Positions 34,343 through 43,221 of a stretch of DNA of 64,000 nt are shown here, one piece after another. The notes beneath the pieces are model-generated. The model saw nothing but the letters and a program-made list of their open reading frames with translations. It ran no database searches and was not told where the DNA came from. Every line of letters begins with the position of its first letter. The first letter of the stretch is position 1. Source of the DNA: WLJO01 sp032117595 (GTDB lineage: Bacteria; Actinomycetota; Acidimicrobiia; Acidimicrobiales; Ilumatobacteraceae). The translations under genes were made by a program, and so were the position numbers. The stretch covers positions 1-64,000 of the forward strand of contig JAULYZ010000003.1 in assembly GCA_032117595.1 (NCBI GenBank), read 5' to 3'.

Positions 34343-35212
34343 CGGATTGATCCTAGGCGAGCGCCCTTCGTCGATTCCCGGGTGACGCAACTTTGCACGC
34401 CGTGCACCAACGCTTGACCCGTATGCGGCGAACCATATTCACGAGCCCAATCGGCCTCCGGGCGAACTTTCGGCACCGCGCAGACCATTGAGCAAGCCTC
34501 GAGGGACACACGCTCTTCGCCTGGAATGCGCTGTCACCCTGTGTCGCACCGCAGTCACGGCTCCGACGGTGGCGCTGGTTGATACAGGCCTACGTGGGCG
34601 TTGCGGTACCTGTTCAGCAAGTACTTACCGTTCAGCCGGGGACACAGCAGAGCCACCTACCGCGCAGCTCGCCGCCGCTCACGGGTGCTGCCTCTGCCAG
34701 TTCAGCATGGTCGTGATGGTGTGCTGGCACCGACTGTTGTCGAAGTCGAGCATCTCAATGGCGTGCCCAACCTCCGGCCCGCTGCCGGGGAACTGGTGGC
34801 AGATCAGGGCAAAGATGGTGAGCGAGCAACGGACCTTCTTGGCATCGAGTTTCCCGAAGATCTTCTCGAGCACGGTGCCCTTCTCGGCCTCGATCGCACC
34901 GCTGTTCATCGGTAAAGGTCCTCGGGCCGTAGACCAGGCGCAGCGGCACCCGACAACGCTTTCGCCGATACCCCCTGTCGGTGCCACGGCCGAGCGAGTC
35001 CGCCATTGCCACCGACGGCAAGGATCCATGCCGGGCGGTCATCAGAGCGCAGCCAGATCCATCGTGAGGTTCCGCCCCGAATAGTTGAGCGGAGCTTGTT
35101 CCCGAGGCCACGAGGTCATTGGCGGTCTAGCCAGCATTGAGCCAGTCTCTCGCCTTGACCGGCGATACGGCCACGGCGACGAGACTCTCCAGCATGTCCG
35201 GGGCCGGACTCG
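34343..35212. other. 870-bp region without a confident gene
   Basis: The gap between the Mrr and Z1 genes. It has moderately low GC, no clear coding pattern on the plus strand, and no IS or tRNA fragment that I can recognise. A 76-codon minus-strand ORF (34679-34909) is listed separately as possible. Confidence 0.6.
34679..34909 (-). CDS. possible small hypothetical protein
   Basis: A 76-aa ORF starting MNSGAIEAEKGTVLEKIFGKL. The codons give a plausible alpha-helical protein, and AGGA lies about 12 bp before the ATG at 34909. Nothing resembles a known family. Its end lies 466 bp from the Mrr start, so it could be a decayed remnant of a larger gene in the island. It may equally be chance. Confidence 0.3.
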   Translation of the reverse strand: MNSGAIEAEKGTVLEKIFGKLDAKKVRCSLTIFALICHQFPGSGPEVGHAIEMLDFDNSRCQHTITTMLNWQRQHP

Positions 35213-38164
35213 TCAGGCAGCAGTGGGAGGCACGTCGACGATCGCTTCCTTCTCCTTCTTCTTGTCCCGGGCCTCGAACTGGAGAATCTGGCCGGGCTTG
35301 ACGGTGACACTGGTAGGGACCACCCAACCCATGCCGACAACGATCTCGCTGCCCGAGACCCCCGCTGGTAGTGACTTCGGATCCTCGTTGATGAGATAGA
35401 GCAGCAGAGCGCCCCGCTTTGGCTGACACAATGCCTCCAGAACCGGGTCGCCGTAACTCTGAATCGCGCCTGCAACCCGCTCGGCGGCAGGTCGATGCTT
35501 GCGATCGGTAGGCTCGCCCCAGAGGTTCCGATCGGTGCGGAAGTCTCTTTTGAACACCGACCTCGGGCCGATCCCGGCGACTTTCCTCGTGTTTCCTCCG
35601 CCATCCAGTTGCGGGACGATCACGAGCCAGTCATCGACCGCTCCCGCGAGCTCCGCGACGAATGCGATCTCGGGTGAGTAGTAGTCCGGAGTGATCCACT
35701 CGAGCGAGGAAAGGGCGGTTGTGAACGTCTCGTGATCTACCAAGCCGATGAACGCGTCGAACTCGCCTCGGTTCACGCCCTTCATAGCTGGCACGACAAG
35801 CTTCGCTGGCTTCGCCGCAGTGGTGAGCAGCGGAAGCATCCTGTGGAAGTTCTTGTCTCGATTCGCTTTCGGGTAGCCCGTAGGAATCACCGGAGACCCG
35901 GTAACGCGCTTTCGAACAAGTTTGGCGTTGAACATCTTGTTCCGTGCCTCCGGGCGAAGCCACGGTAGATGCTGAGAAACGAGAGGAGGGATCTCGCGAG
36001 GCGTCACGAGAGGCTTACCGTCGACAAGGTGGCTGTATCTCTGGAGTTCCGACCGGAAGGCCTCCTCGTCGCGGACGATCGCTTCGAATGCCTCGTACAG
36101 ATCCAGCGTTTGCTTGCCGTCAGGCTCGGCTCGGCCGATGTAGAGCCGAACGAGGTCCGAGTAGTTATTTCGGAAGCCGAACCAACGCCCCATCTGCATG
36201 AGCGTTGCACCCTGCTTGGTCTTCCGCCGGTAGTACGAGACAGTCAATCCCTCTACCGTGAAGCCGCGGCTGAGCTTGGTCCCTCCGACGAGAATGCGCC
36301 ACACGCTCCGCTTGTCAAAGGCGACGTCCTCGCTTCCCAAGTCTTTGTCGCCGTTGACGATGATGACTGGGTTGGCTCCATCCTTCGTCACCCGGGTTAC
36401 GGTCTGGCCGACAAAGGGGACGAGTGCCTCAAAGTCGGGGGGAACTGGACCTGCCGGCCGGACGCCACACACCGAGACGAAATCGGACAAGAAGAGCGCC
36501 TTGAGCCGGGCGAGCCCAGAGGCGCTGCTGTAGGCAGCCGATGTCCAGATGTTCGCGATCAACGTCGCCAGTGCTGCGTGTTCGATCTGCTTCACCGACT
36601 CATGTACGAGCATCGTGTGATGCTTGAACGAGGGGCCTGACACCACCGACTCTCGGTAGAGCTTGATCGCGCCCGAGAGCACAAACGCATCGACCGCTTC
36701 TCGCAACTTCGCATGCGGGTCGGGATTTGTCGGTCGCACATCCCTCACGAGGCACTTCTCGTTCGAGTTGGCGAGTGTCTTCTCCACCCCCTCCATATCC
36801 GGATCTAGGTCGTGGAAGTCGCTTGCTCCCATGTACCCAGGCGGACGATCTAGAGCGATCAAGTAGTCCTTGGGGAAGATGTTCTCGACGTCACTCGGAT
36901 CCACGAAGACGTTCGCGAACGGCGTCGCTGTATAACCGACATACTGGGCGCGCGGTAGGAGCCCCAGCAGATCGGAGATCAGCCGGTTGATGGCCGTGCG
37001 CTCCTTGCGTTCCGGCGTGTCGGCCTTCCAGTTCTTTGGATTTGTGGTGTTGACCGAGGCTTGGTCGGATTCATCGTCGATGATCAGTGCGGGTATCTCG
37101 CCGAGGGTCGCTTGGATCTTCTTGAGGTCCTTTACCAGTTTGGTGAGGATCGGACCATTCTTCTTCACGACAAGGAGACGAGCATTTGACCCGTACAGAT
37201 TTGAAGGGTCGAAGAGAGGCTTGCCTTTGTCCATCTTCTCGTAATCGAGTGCAACGATGCCCGCCTTGAGCTTCTCGTAGTCCTTCTCGTGCGTAGTTAG
37301 CCGAACGATGTCGGGGAAGCCCGAGGAGGAGGGAAGAATGCCATGCTCGATGCAGCGCGTTGCCCAATCTGGGTCGTTCTGGTAGTCGACGTCCGCCATC
37401 ATGTCTGGATCGTTCGGATCGATCCCTCGAAGGATGTTCTCCTTTCCGACCAACTCGAAGTCGAGACGTCGCTGGGTCTGCTGCCGTAGAAGTTCGACTG
37501 TGCCAGTCAGAACAATGATGAGCCTGTAGCCCGCATCGATGGCGCGTGCGACCACGCCAGTGAAGTTGGCTGTCTTGCCGCTCTGGACGTAGCCCACCAC
37601 GAGGCCTTTGGACTGGCGGGCCTCCAGACGTAGCGGGTCAGTCAGCCGCTCGATGACCCTTGCAGTTGCGATATCGAGGTCGTTCAGCGACTCGGCGGGC
37701 CATCCGGACTTGGTGAGGGTCTTGGTGTAGGCAGGCCAGTAAAAGCCGTGCTGCGTTCGACGTTCATCGCTGTACCAAGGTTCGAACTCGTCGCTGATAA
37801 CCGTTGGCCCGCCACCGAGGATCTTGAATCGTTCGTCAAGCAGCGCGGCCAACGCAGGTTGCACCCCAAGCGCGGCGTAGATCGCTGTCCTCCGCTCCGT
37901 TGTGCTCGGCTGGGTGTCGCCCGACCACGGCTCCGCGGTTGCCAAGGCGTCCCAGCGGGCGATCGCCAGATGAAGCTGCTTTCGAAGTTCATCGTTAACT
38001 TTGGCAGTCTCGAGGTAGACGTGGAGGGCCTCCAATGACACGTCGGCCGACGGATCTCGATCCTCAGCCTCGACCCTGGCACGGGGGAGAAGCGGCTTCG
38101 GGGCGCCGTCGCTCAACGCGTTGAGGGCGGCGAGATAGGACTCAACCAACGTGTTGGCAGTCAT
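35213..38164 (-). CDS. Z1-domain SF2-like ATPase of a GHKL restriction-modification system
   Basis: A 983-aa protein of the Z1 superfamily. Walker A is GYVQSGKTANF (191-201), Walker B is IIDDESD (361-367), and the helicase-like motif III is YTATPFANVF (411-420). Motif V-like GGTKLSRGFT is at 627-636 and the arginine-finger motif VI QMGRWFGFR at 657-665. The C-terminal 300 residues are unassigned. Z1 ATPases occur with GHKL ATPases and PD-(D/E)XK nucleases and probably drive DNA translocation or remodelling. Its ATG overlaps the stop of the DUF4420 gene (ATGA). It ends the operon. Confidence 0.9.
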   Translation of the reverse strand: MTANTLVESYLAALNALSDGAPKPLLPRARVEAEDRDPSADVSLEALHVYLETAKVNDELRKQLHLAIARWDALATAEPWSGDTQPSTTERRTAIYAALGVQPALAALLDERFKILGGGPTVISDEFEPWYSDERRTQHGFYWPAYTKTLTKSGWPAESLNDLDIATARVIERLTDPLRLEARQSKGLVVGYVQSGKTANFTGVVARAIDAGYRLIIVLTGTVELLRQQTQRRLDFELVGKENILRGIDPNDPDMMADVDYQNDPDWATRCIEHGILPSSSGFPDIVRLTTHEKDYEKLKAGIVALDYEKMDKGKPLFDPSNLYGSNARLLVVKKNGPILTKLVKDLKKIQATLGEIPALIIDDESDQASVNTTNPKNWKADTPERKERTAINRLISDLLGLLPRAQYVGYTATPFANVFVDPSDVENIFPKDYLIALDRPPGYMGASDFHDLDPDMEGVEKTLANSNEKCLVRDVRPTNPDPHAKLREAVDAFVLSGAIKLYRESVVSGPSFKHHTMLVHESVKQIEHAALATLIANIWTSAAYSSASGLARLKALFLSDFVSVCGVRPAGPVPPDFEALVPFVGQTVTRVTKDGANPVIIVNGDKDLGSEDVAFDKRSVWRILVGGTKLSRGFTVEGLTVSYYRRKTKQGATLMQMGRWFGFRNNYSDLVRLYIGRAEPDGKQTLDLYEAFEAIVRDEEAFRSELQRYSHLVDGKPLVTPREIPPLVSQHLPWLRPEARNKMFNAKLVRKRVTGSPVIPTGYPKANRDKNFHRMLPLLTTAAKPAKLVVPAMKGVNRGEFDAFIGLVDHETFTTALSSLEWITPDYYSPEIAFVAELAGAVDDWLVIVPQLDGGGNTRKVAGIGPRSVFKRDFRTDRNLWGEPTDRKHRPAAERVAGAIQSYGDPVLEALCQPKRGALLLYLINEDPKSLPAGVSGSEIVVGMGWVVPTSVTVKPGQILQFEARDKKKEKEAIVDVPPTAA

Positions 38165-39147
38165 GACAGATCCTCTCCGATCTTGTGCAGCTGATCGGCC
38201 GTGTCGAGCACAGGGTCGATACCAGCCAGATCGAGTTGGTAGCGGACTTTCTTAAAGCGGGCTTGGTCGAGCCCGGCGGCAGCGAGGGTCTTCGGCGTGA
38301 TCGATGGAAAGGCATCGTCGATCCGAAACGCGGCGGGTTCGGATCGGAGACGGAAGGCACGACGGTAGAGCGGAGTCTGCGACGGACTCCAGTGATACTC
38401 GGTACGAAGTACGTCATCGAACCTTGGTTGGCCCTCCGGATCCATGTCGGCCCGAACCGCGTCGATCAACTGTGGGAGACGAAGGCCGGCGGCTCCGCCC
38501 GTCGTTAGTTGGATGGAGAGCAGAAGCAGTTCCCGGTTAGGCGATGGCACCAGCTGGTTTAGATCGTTGATCCAGTGTTGCCGGGACTCGGCTGTGGTCG
38601 TCTTGGCCTCGAGGTCGTAAGTCGGGAGGGCGAAGTCGTGCTCAGCTGCGGTCGGCCCACACCAAGCATCGAGCGCGGTCGTTGTTCCGTAGACGCCAAC
38701 GAAATGCCTCAGAACAAGTAGCTCCCCACAGAGTCCGGTTTCGGCCTCGTCGCTCAGTCGCTCGAGTCCGGCGAGGAGCTCTCGGTAGTTGTCGAGAGTC
38801 TTGAGGACGGCCGGACCTGTGGTGGAGCCCTCGAGTTGGACGCGGTCAAGGATCGCGCAGAGCACCGGGTAGGCCTCGAACGGGTCGACTCCTGGGGCCA
38901 CTCGGATCTCAACCCATTGGCTCCCTTGCCATGACAGAGTCTTTGCAAGGAAGTGCTTGAAGTACTCGAGGTCCGGCGCGTCGCCAGCCTGGCGATCTAC
39001 TCGTACAGCGATCGTCTCGTCACTTGGCTCGATCACCAGGACGGCGCTGGGGACTCCGAGGACGTCTACGACGGCTGGTACGCCGGCCGACATGTACTGC
39101 GCAAGACCCTCGCGACTTAGGTGGCGCGGATTGGGGATTTCGGTCAT
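38161..39147 (-). CDS. PD-(D/E)XK nuclease, DUF4420 family
   Basis: A 328-aa protein of the DUF4420 family. The nuclease core shows Glu142 in GLCGELLVL and HDFALPTYDLEAKTT, giving Asp171, Glu180 and Lys182, a PD-(D/E)XK active site. It is the likely cutting subunit of the system. Start ATG at 39147 overlaps the GHKL stop codon (ATGA), and its own stop overlaps the Z1 ATG. Such double overlap implies fixed stoichiometry by coupled translation. Confidence 0.86.
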   Translation of the reverse strand: MTEIPNPRHLSREGLAQYMSAGVPAVVDVLGVPSAVLVIEPSDETIAVRVDRQAGDAPDLEYFKHFLAKTLSWQGSQWVEIRVAPGVDPFEAYPVLCAILDRVQLEGSTTGPAVLKTLDNYRELLAGLERLSDEAETGLCGELLVLRHFVGVYGTTTALDAWCGPTAAEHDFALPTYDLEAKTTTAESRQHWINDLNQLVPSPNRELLLLSIQLTTGGAAGLRLPQLIDAVRADMDPEGQPRFDDVLRTEYHWSPSQTPLYRRAFRLRSEPAAFRIDDAFPSITPKTLAAAGLDQARFKKVRYQLDLAGIDPVLDTADQLHKIGEDLS

Positions 39148-40700
39148 TCAAGCTCGGCCTTCGCTGCGGCTCCAAGAATCGCCGACCAGAGTTCGATGTT
39201 GTCGCGATCCTTTGCACCGAGAAACGCCCCGTGGAACAGGTCTTCGGTGAGCAGATAGAGGAGAGCCTTCACCAAGGGCGCATCGTTCATGCCCGAGTTT
39301 CGGTCGCCGATCACGGCAGCCCGGTAGGCCTTGTTGAGCCAAATGCTCTGTGAATCGCGGTCGACCTCGAAGAAGTCATCGTCTTCGAAGTCGACCCAGC
39401 GGATTTCGATCGGCTCCTCGCCGGGCAGGAAGTCGAGCTCGCGTTCGATTGCCTTGCGGACCTTTGGTGAGAAGCCGCGACCGGGTGGCACCACCTTGGC
39501 TCTCTCCCTCTTGCGCTTCCTGGACAGCTTGAAGGTGTCGTGTGCGTCACTCAGGTACTGACGCCATGGGCTGTCGAGGTCCCCGCCCGCCGCACCTGCG
39601 GTATCGACGGCCGCCGAGAATGCGGGTCCGGTTTCGACCCGAGTCTTCTCAGGATTCATTTGGAACAGGTGAAGCAGCGAATCCGGTATGTCGATTGCGA
39701 CTCGCGCAAGTTGGGTTTCTCGTTCGTTCGTGGAGGTGCTGTTCCATCCCCCGACCTGGAGAAGCCTGTCATGGCGGTAGAAGTAGAGGCCCTGGCTACT
39801 GAGCGGCGGCCTTCCAGGAAGGTTGAAGTTTGAGAGCTGAGAGCGTCCCGGCCAGATGTGGCAGGTCAGCACCAGCCGCTCGTCGCCAAACCTGACGGTG
39901 AGTTCGCGGGGATAGCCGGGCCGACCTGACCTTATGTAGCCAAAGGGGTCCAGCGGCTCGACGATGAAGGGTGGTCCCGCACTGTTCGTGTCGAGGTCGA
40001 AGGTGTCCACGATGAGTTGAACGGTTCTACGTTCGATAAACCTGTGAAACACCAATCCAAGATGATGTCGGATCTTGACGAGCGTGGTCTCGAGGTATCG
40101 CTCTACGAGGTCTGGGTCACGCGAACCAGGAAATACCTTGACGTCGTCCCATCTGACGACGGTTCCCGTCGTAGTTCGAAGCAGACCCCACTCGTAATCC
40201 ATCATCGCCTGAGCTGAGGTGGAGCTGATGACCTCACAGATGAAGTCCTGGGACGCCCCCGACTTCGTTGAGCGGCGCCCCACTGCATCGTGACCAGCCG
40301 CCCGAGAGGCGACGGTAAAGGAGCCCGCTTGGCCGAGCGAGGCTGCGTTGAGGCCGACCCCAAAGTGGCCGAGAGCATTCTCCCCATACTCTCGACTTCC
40401 GCCCGGTGTCATCGCTACATCGATCGTCGTGTCGTCCATTCCGCACCCGTTGTCGACTACGTACAGGCCGAGTAGTCGATGCTCGCGCCTGACAAATCGG
40501 ACGAGCACGGTGTCGGCGCCAGCGTCGATGGAGTTGTCGACGAGGTCCGCCAGTGCCGTCTCAAGCGCGTGATTGAGTCCCAACGCCTCCATCACCCGAG
40601 GATCCGGTGGAAGGAACTTCGCACCATCCACCTCAATTTGTCCCCATCCACCCGAGTTCGTCCAGCTAGGCCTGAGGCGCTCTGTGTGATCAGAGGTCAT
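39144..40700 (-). CDS. GHKL-family ATPase 1 (MORC/MutL-like) of the R-M system
   Basis: A 518-aa ATPase. The GHKL motifs are N-box ETALADLVDNSIDAGA (47-62, catalytic Glu47, metal Asn56), G1 VDNGCGM (82-88) and G2 ALGHFGVGLNAASL (109-122). An S5-like domain follows (about 230-360). The C-terminal part is basic, then acidic. GHKL ATPases dimerise on ATP and clamp DNA. Start ATG at 40700 (MTSDHTERLRP), overlapping the preceding GHKL gene by 11 bp. Confidence 0.88.
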   Translation of the reverse strand: MTSDHTERLRPSWTNSGGWGQIEVDGAKFLPPDPRVMEALGLNHALETALADLVDNSIDAGADTVLVRFVRREHRLLGLYVVDNGCGMDDTTIDVAMTPGGSREYGENALGHFGVGLNAASLGQAGSFTVASRAAGHDAVGRRSTKSGASQDFICEVISSTSAQAMMDYEWGLLRTTTGTVVRWDDVKVFPGSRDPDLVERYLETTLVKIRHHLGLVFHRFIERRTVQLIVDTFDLDTNSAGPPFIVEPLDPFGYIRSGRPGYPRELTVRFGDERLVLTCHIWPGRSQLSNFNLPGRPPLSSQGLYFYRHDRLLQVGGWNSTSTNERETQLARVAIDIPDSLLHLFQMNPEKTRVETGPAFSAAVDTAGAAGGDLDSPWRQYLSDAHDTFKLSRKRKRERAKVVPPGRGFSPKVRKAIERELDFLPGEEPIEIRWVDFEDDDFFEVDRDSQSIWLNKAYRAAVIGDRNSGMNDAPLVKALLYLLTEDLFHGAFLGAKDRDNIELWSAILGAAAKAELE

Positions 40701-42996
40701 CGAGTCCAACCTCCGCTGTGAGGGCGTCGTAGTCTGGCAACACGGCAAGCACTCCTCTGGCGGCGAAAGCCGCAGTCTCGCTAACAGGATCGTCGTCCGA
40801 GCCTTGGCCGGGCAACTGGCGCTTCTTCTCGGCGGTATCGAGGAGAATCAACTGGACCCCAACCCCGAGGGCATAGCGGTCCTTGGCCCTTGCCACGCCC
40901 TCATCACCAACATTCCGTGCTCGGACGGCCGTGTAGTTCTTGAGGGGCGTGAACTCCTCGTTCAGCTTGATGACCAGGATGTCGAAATGCTGGCCTCGAA
41001 GGTCGGCATAGTCGTCGTGAGCGGAACCGAGCAGGTCGGCTTCCACTGTTTCGACGGCTCCGACCGTGTTCGGGGTCCAGCCTTCCTCGGCCTCGTGGCT
41101 GGTCCAGAGGAGCCCTATCGTGGCGAAGTCTGCTGACCCACTTGGAGCGTTAGTGCCAGCTGGCGGTGCGGGCGTTGGCTCGACCTGGTCCACCACGGTG
41201 AGAGTCGACGTGCATGCGAGCGGGGTGCGTAGATGGCCGGTGTTGTCGACCCACTCCCCGACGGTGACCTCGAGACTTGCTTCTCCGAGCTCGGCGTCGG
41301 TTGGCACGGCAAGCGTCACGCGAATCCGACCGTTCTTAAGGTCCCCTACCGTGATCGCTGTCTCGGGGTCGATATCGAGATGGTTCGTGCGAACCCGCAG
41401 ACTCGCACGCCGAGGCACGAACTCGTCGAGTGCATTGAGCGATAGGTGCACGCCCTTTGTTCTTCCCCGTTGAGCGACCACCGACGAGGGCATAGTCAAC
41501 TCGGTCGGGTCCGCAAAGAGTTCCCGCGGCGGCGGAACCCTGTTCGCCGGGTCTCGGGTTACGCCTTGTCGCGTGGGCCCAGCGGCCTTGACGTTGAGCA
41601 CCCGTGAGATGCGGCCAGCCACCGCCTTGGTGGAGCGGTCAGCATTACTCCGTCGGATCGCGTCGCGGACCATGGCGGCGTTTGCCTCACGCAGTGCATC
41701 CCAGTCGTCGAGAAACGCGACGATCTCCTCCTCGAGTCGGATGGCATCGGAGTTGCGTACGAGGTCGGTTCGATCAGCGGTGAACAGGGTGGTTCGCAGT
41801 TCCAGCGGAAGGGTGTCGGTTCCGACGACGACCAGAATCCGCTCAGCAAGTTTCGGCAATCGGGTCCGCTGTCGGAAGTCGCTCGTGGTCCAGTGAGCAT
41901 GTACTTGACCGTTAGAGGTCAGGAGGAGCGCGTGATCGCGTGCGACGAACCGCCTGCGGGCCCCGGTGTCGCCAGCAGGGAAGAGGTAGAACCTGATCGT
42001 GAGTCGATAGACCGACCCTCGATATTGGATCGGAAGCTCTTCGGCCCCCTCCTGCCGATCGCTCCTTGGGTTGTCGGCGAGTCTCCGACCAAGCCCGCGC
42101 AGCACCGTCGTGCGGTCGTTTCGCGCACCGAGAGCTGGGGTGGTTAGGGAGATTGGTAGCGCAGGTTCGAAGAGCCGAGTGTCAACGACCGTGTCGAGTG
42201 ATCTCTCGTCTCCGAGTCGCGACACAGCGATGCCATCGGCGTGAAACGCGATGATGCCCAGGTGCGTTCCGTAACCGAACTCCTCCTCCGGGACGTCGAG
42301 CGTCGCAGGGACAGCACTATCCCCATCGTGCTCCCATGCGGAAGTCACCTGATAGAGCGCCGTCAGCGTCTGTCGGTTTCCGATCCGATCCCATTTGACG
42401 CACGTGATCACGACCGGCGCTACGCCGGTCGTCTGGCGCTTTCGGCTGACCACCACCCAGCCGTAGCAGTTCGGGAGAACAGTCAAGCCTCCCCGCCCGA
42501 ACGCCCCTAACTGCCAGAGGACTCCGTCTTTACGGGAGGACCCAACGCGAAACAGCGAGCCCGGTACGTCCTCGGGGCTAAGGCCGATCCCGCTATCCCT
42601 GAACACGACTGTTCGATCGCGGCGATTGTCACCTCCGCTCCGAAGTTCTACGCGTGCCAGGGTGGCAAGGTCCCCACGTGGCACACCGGAGAAGAGTTCG
42701 GAAACGGCGTGCTGAGGTGACGGCCACAGTGAGTAGCTGTCCTCTCGCTGGAGGTCCGAGCCCCACTGCCGGATGGCCTCGGCGAGGACGATGGCATCGT
42801 GCATGTTTGAGATCAGTTCGATCAGTTTGAGGTCGAAACTGCCACCCGCAGCGGTGAACAGCCCCCGATTGCCCCACCGATCTCCTACGGGGCGGACATG
42901 TGGGGCACGGGCAGCCAGGCACGTCCAAAGGGCGTCGAGATCCGCAGGCGAAGTCGCCTCTATCGCCATCTTGAGAAGCTCGCTGTCGGATTCCAT
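40690..42996 (-). CDS. GHKL-family ATPase 2 (paraMORC-like), first gene of the operon
   Basis: A 768-aa protein with a divergent GHKL head. N-box is KLIELISNMHDAIV (57-70, Glu60, Asn64), G1 is FRDSGIGL (132-139) and G2 is LGAFGRGGLTVLPN (163-176). The region after 330 contains a PLELRTTLFTADRTDLVRN-like S5 segment and two or three beta-rich domains, probably immunoglobulin-like, up to about 640. The C-terminus is acidic. It differs strongly from GHKL 1, so the two probably form a heteromer. The ATG at 42996 is chosen; GTG 43011 adds five residues. Confidence 0.82.
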   Translation of the reverse strand: MESDSELLKMAIEATSPADLDALWTCLAARAPHVRPVGDRWGNRGLFTAAGGSFDLKLIELISNMHDAIVLAEAIRQWGSDLQREDSYSLWPSPQHAVSELFSGVPRGDLATLARVELRSGGDNRRDRTVVFRDSGIGLSPEDVPGSLFRVGSSRKDGVLWQLGAFGRGGLTVLPNCYGWVVVSRKRQTTGVAPVVITCVKWDRIGNRQTLTALYQVTSAWEHDGDSAVPATLDVPEEEFGYGTHLGIIAFHADGIAVSRLGDERSLDTVVDTRLFEPALPISLTTPALGARNDRTTVLRGLGRRLADNPRSDRQEGAEELPIQYRGSVYRLTIRFYLFPAGDTGARRRFVARDHALLLTSNGQVHAHWTTSDFRQRTRLPKLAERILVVVGTDTLPLELRTTLFTADRTDLVRNSDAIRLEEEIVAFLDDWDALREANAAMVRDAIRRSNADRSTKAVAGRISRVLNVKAAGPTRQGVTRDPANRVPPPRELFADPTELTMPSSVVAQRGRTKGVHLSLNALDEFVPRRASLRVRTNHLDIDPETAITVGDLKNGRIRVTLAVPTDAELGEASLEVTVGEWVDNTGHLRTPLACTSTLTVVDQVEPTPAPPAGTNAPSGSADFATIGLLWTSHEAEEGWTPNTVGAVETVEADLLGSAHDDYADLRGQHFDILVIKLNEEFTPLKNYTAVRARNVGDEGVARAKDRYALGVGVQLILLDTAEKKRQLPGQGSDDDPVSETAAFAARGVLAVLPDYDALTAEVGLDDL

Positions 42997-43132
42997 TACC
43001 TGAAGCCCCACGTTCGAGTCCAGGCATGCCGGACGTCCCCCATATTTTCTAGCCGATCAGCCGTGAGGCAGATCATTTGTGGCCTTTCCGAAGGTGTGCC
43101 GTCAACACCGCGTTGGTCGCTCACCCAAGTGC

Positions 43133-43170
43133 CAACTCTGCGTCACGCTCGGCCGCGTGACGCAGAGTTG
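43133..43170. promoter_or_regulatory. perfect 16-bp inverted repeat in the divergent R-M promoter
   Basis: CAACTCTGCGTCACGC (43133-43148), six bases, then its exact complement GCGTGACGCAGAGTTG (43155-43170). It lies in the 225-bp gap where the methyltransferase and the GHKL operon diverge, 51 bp before the methyltransferase ATG. No gene ends here, so a terminator is unlikely. An operator for an island regulator, or a 5'-leader hairpin controlling the methyltransferase, fits better. Confidence 0.8.
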
Positions 43171-43221
43171 CGTTCCGAGGTTCACCCCTCCGGCCCAGTC
43201 GGCCGGCTAGCCTCGGCTACT

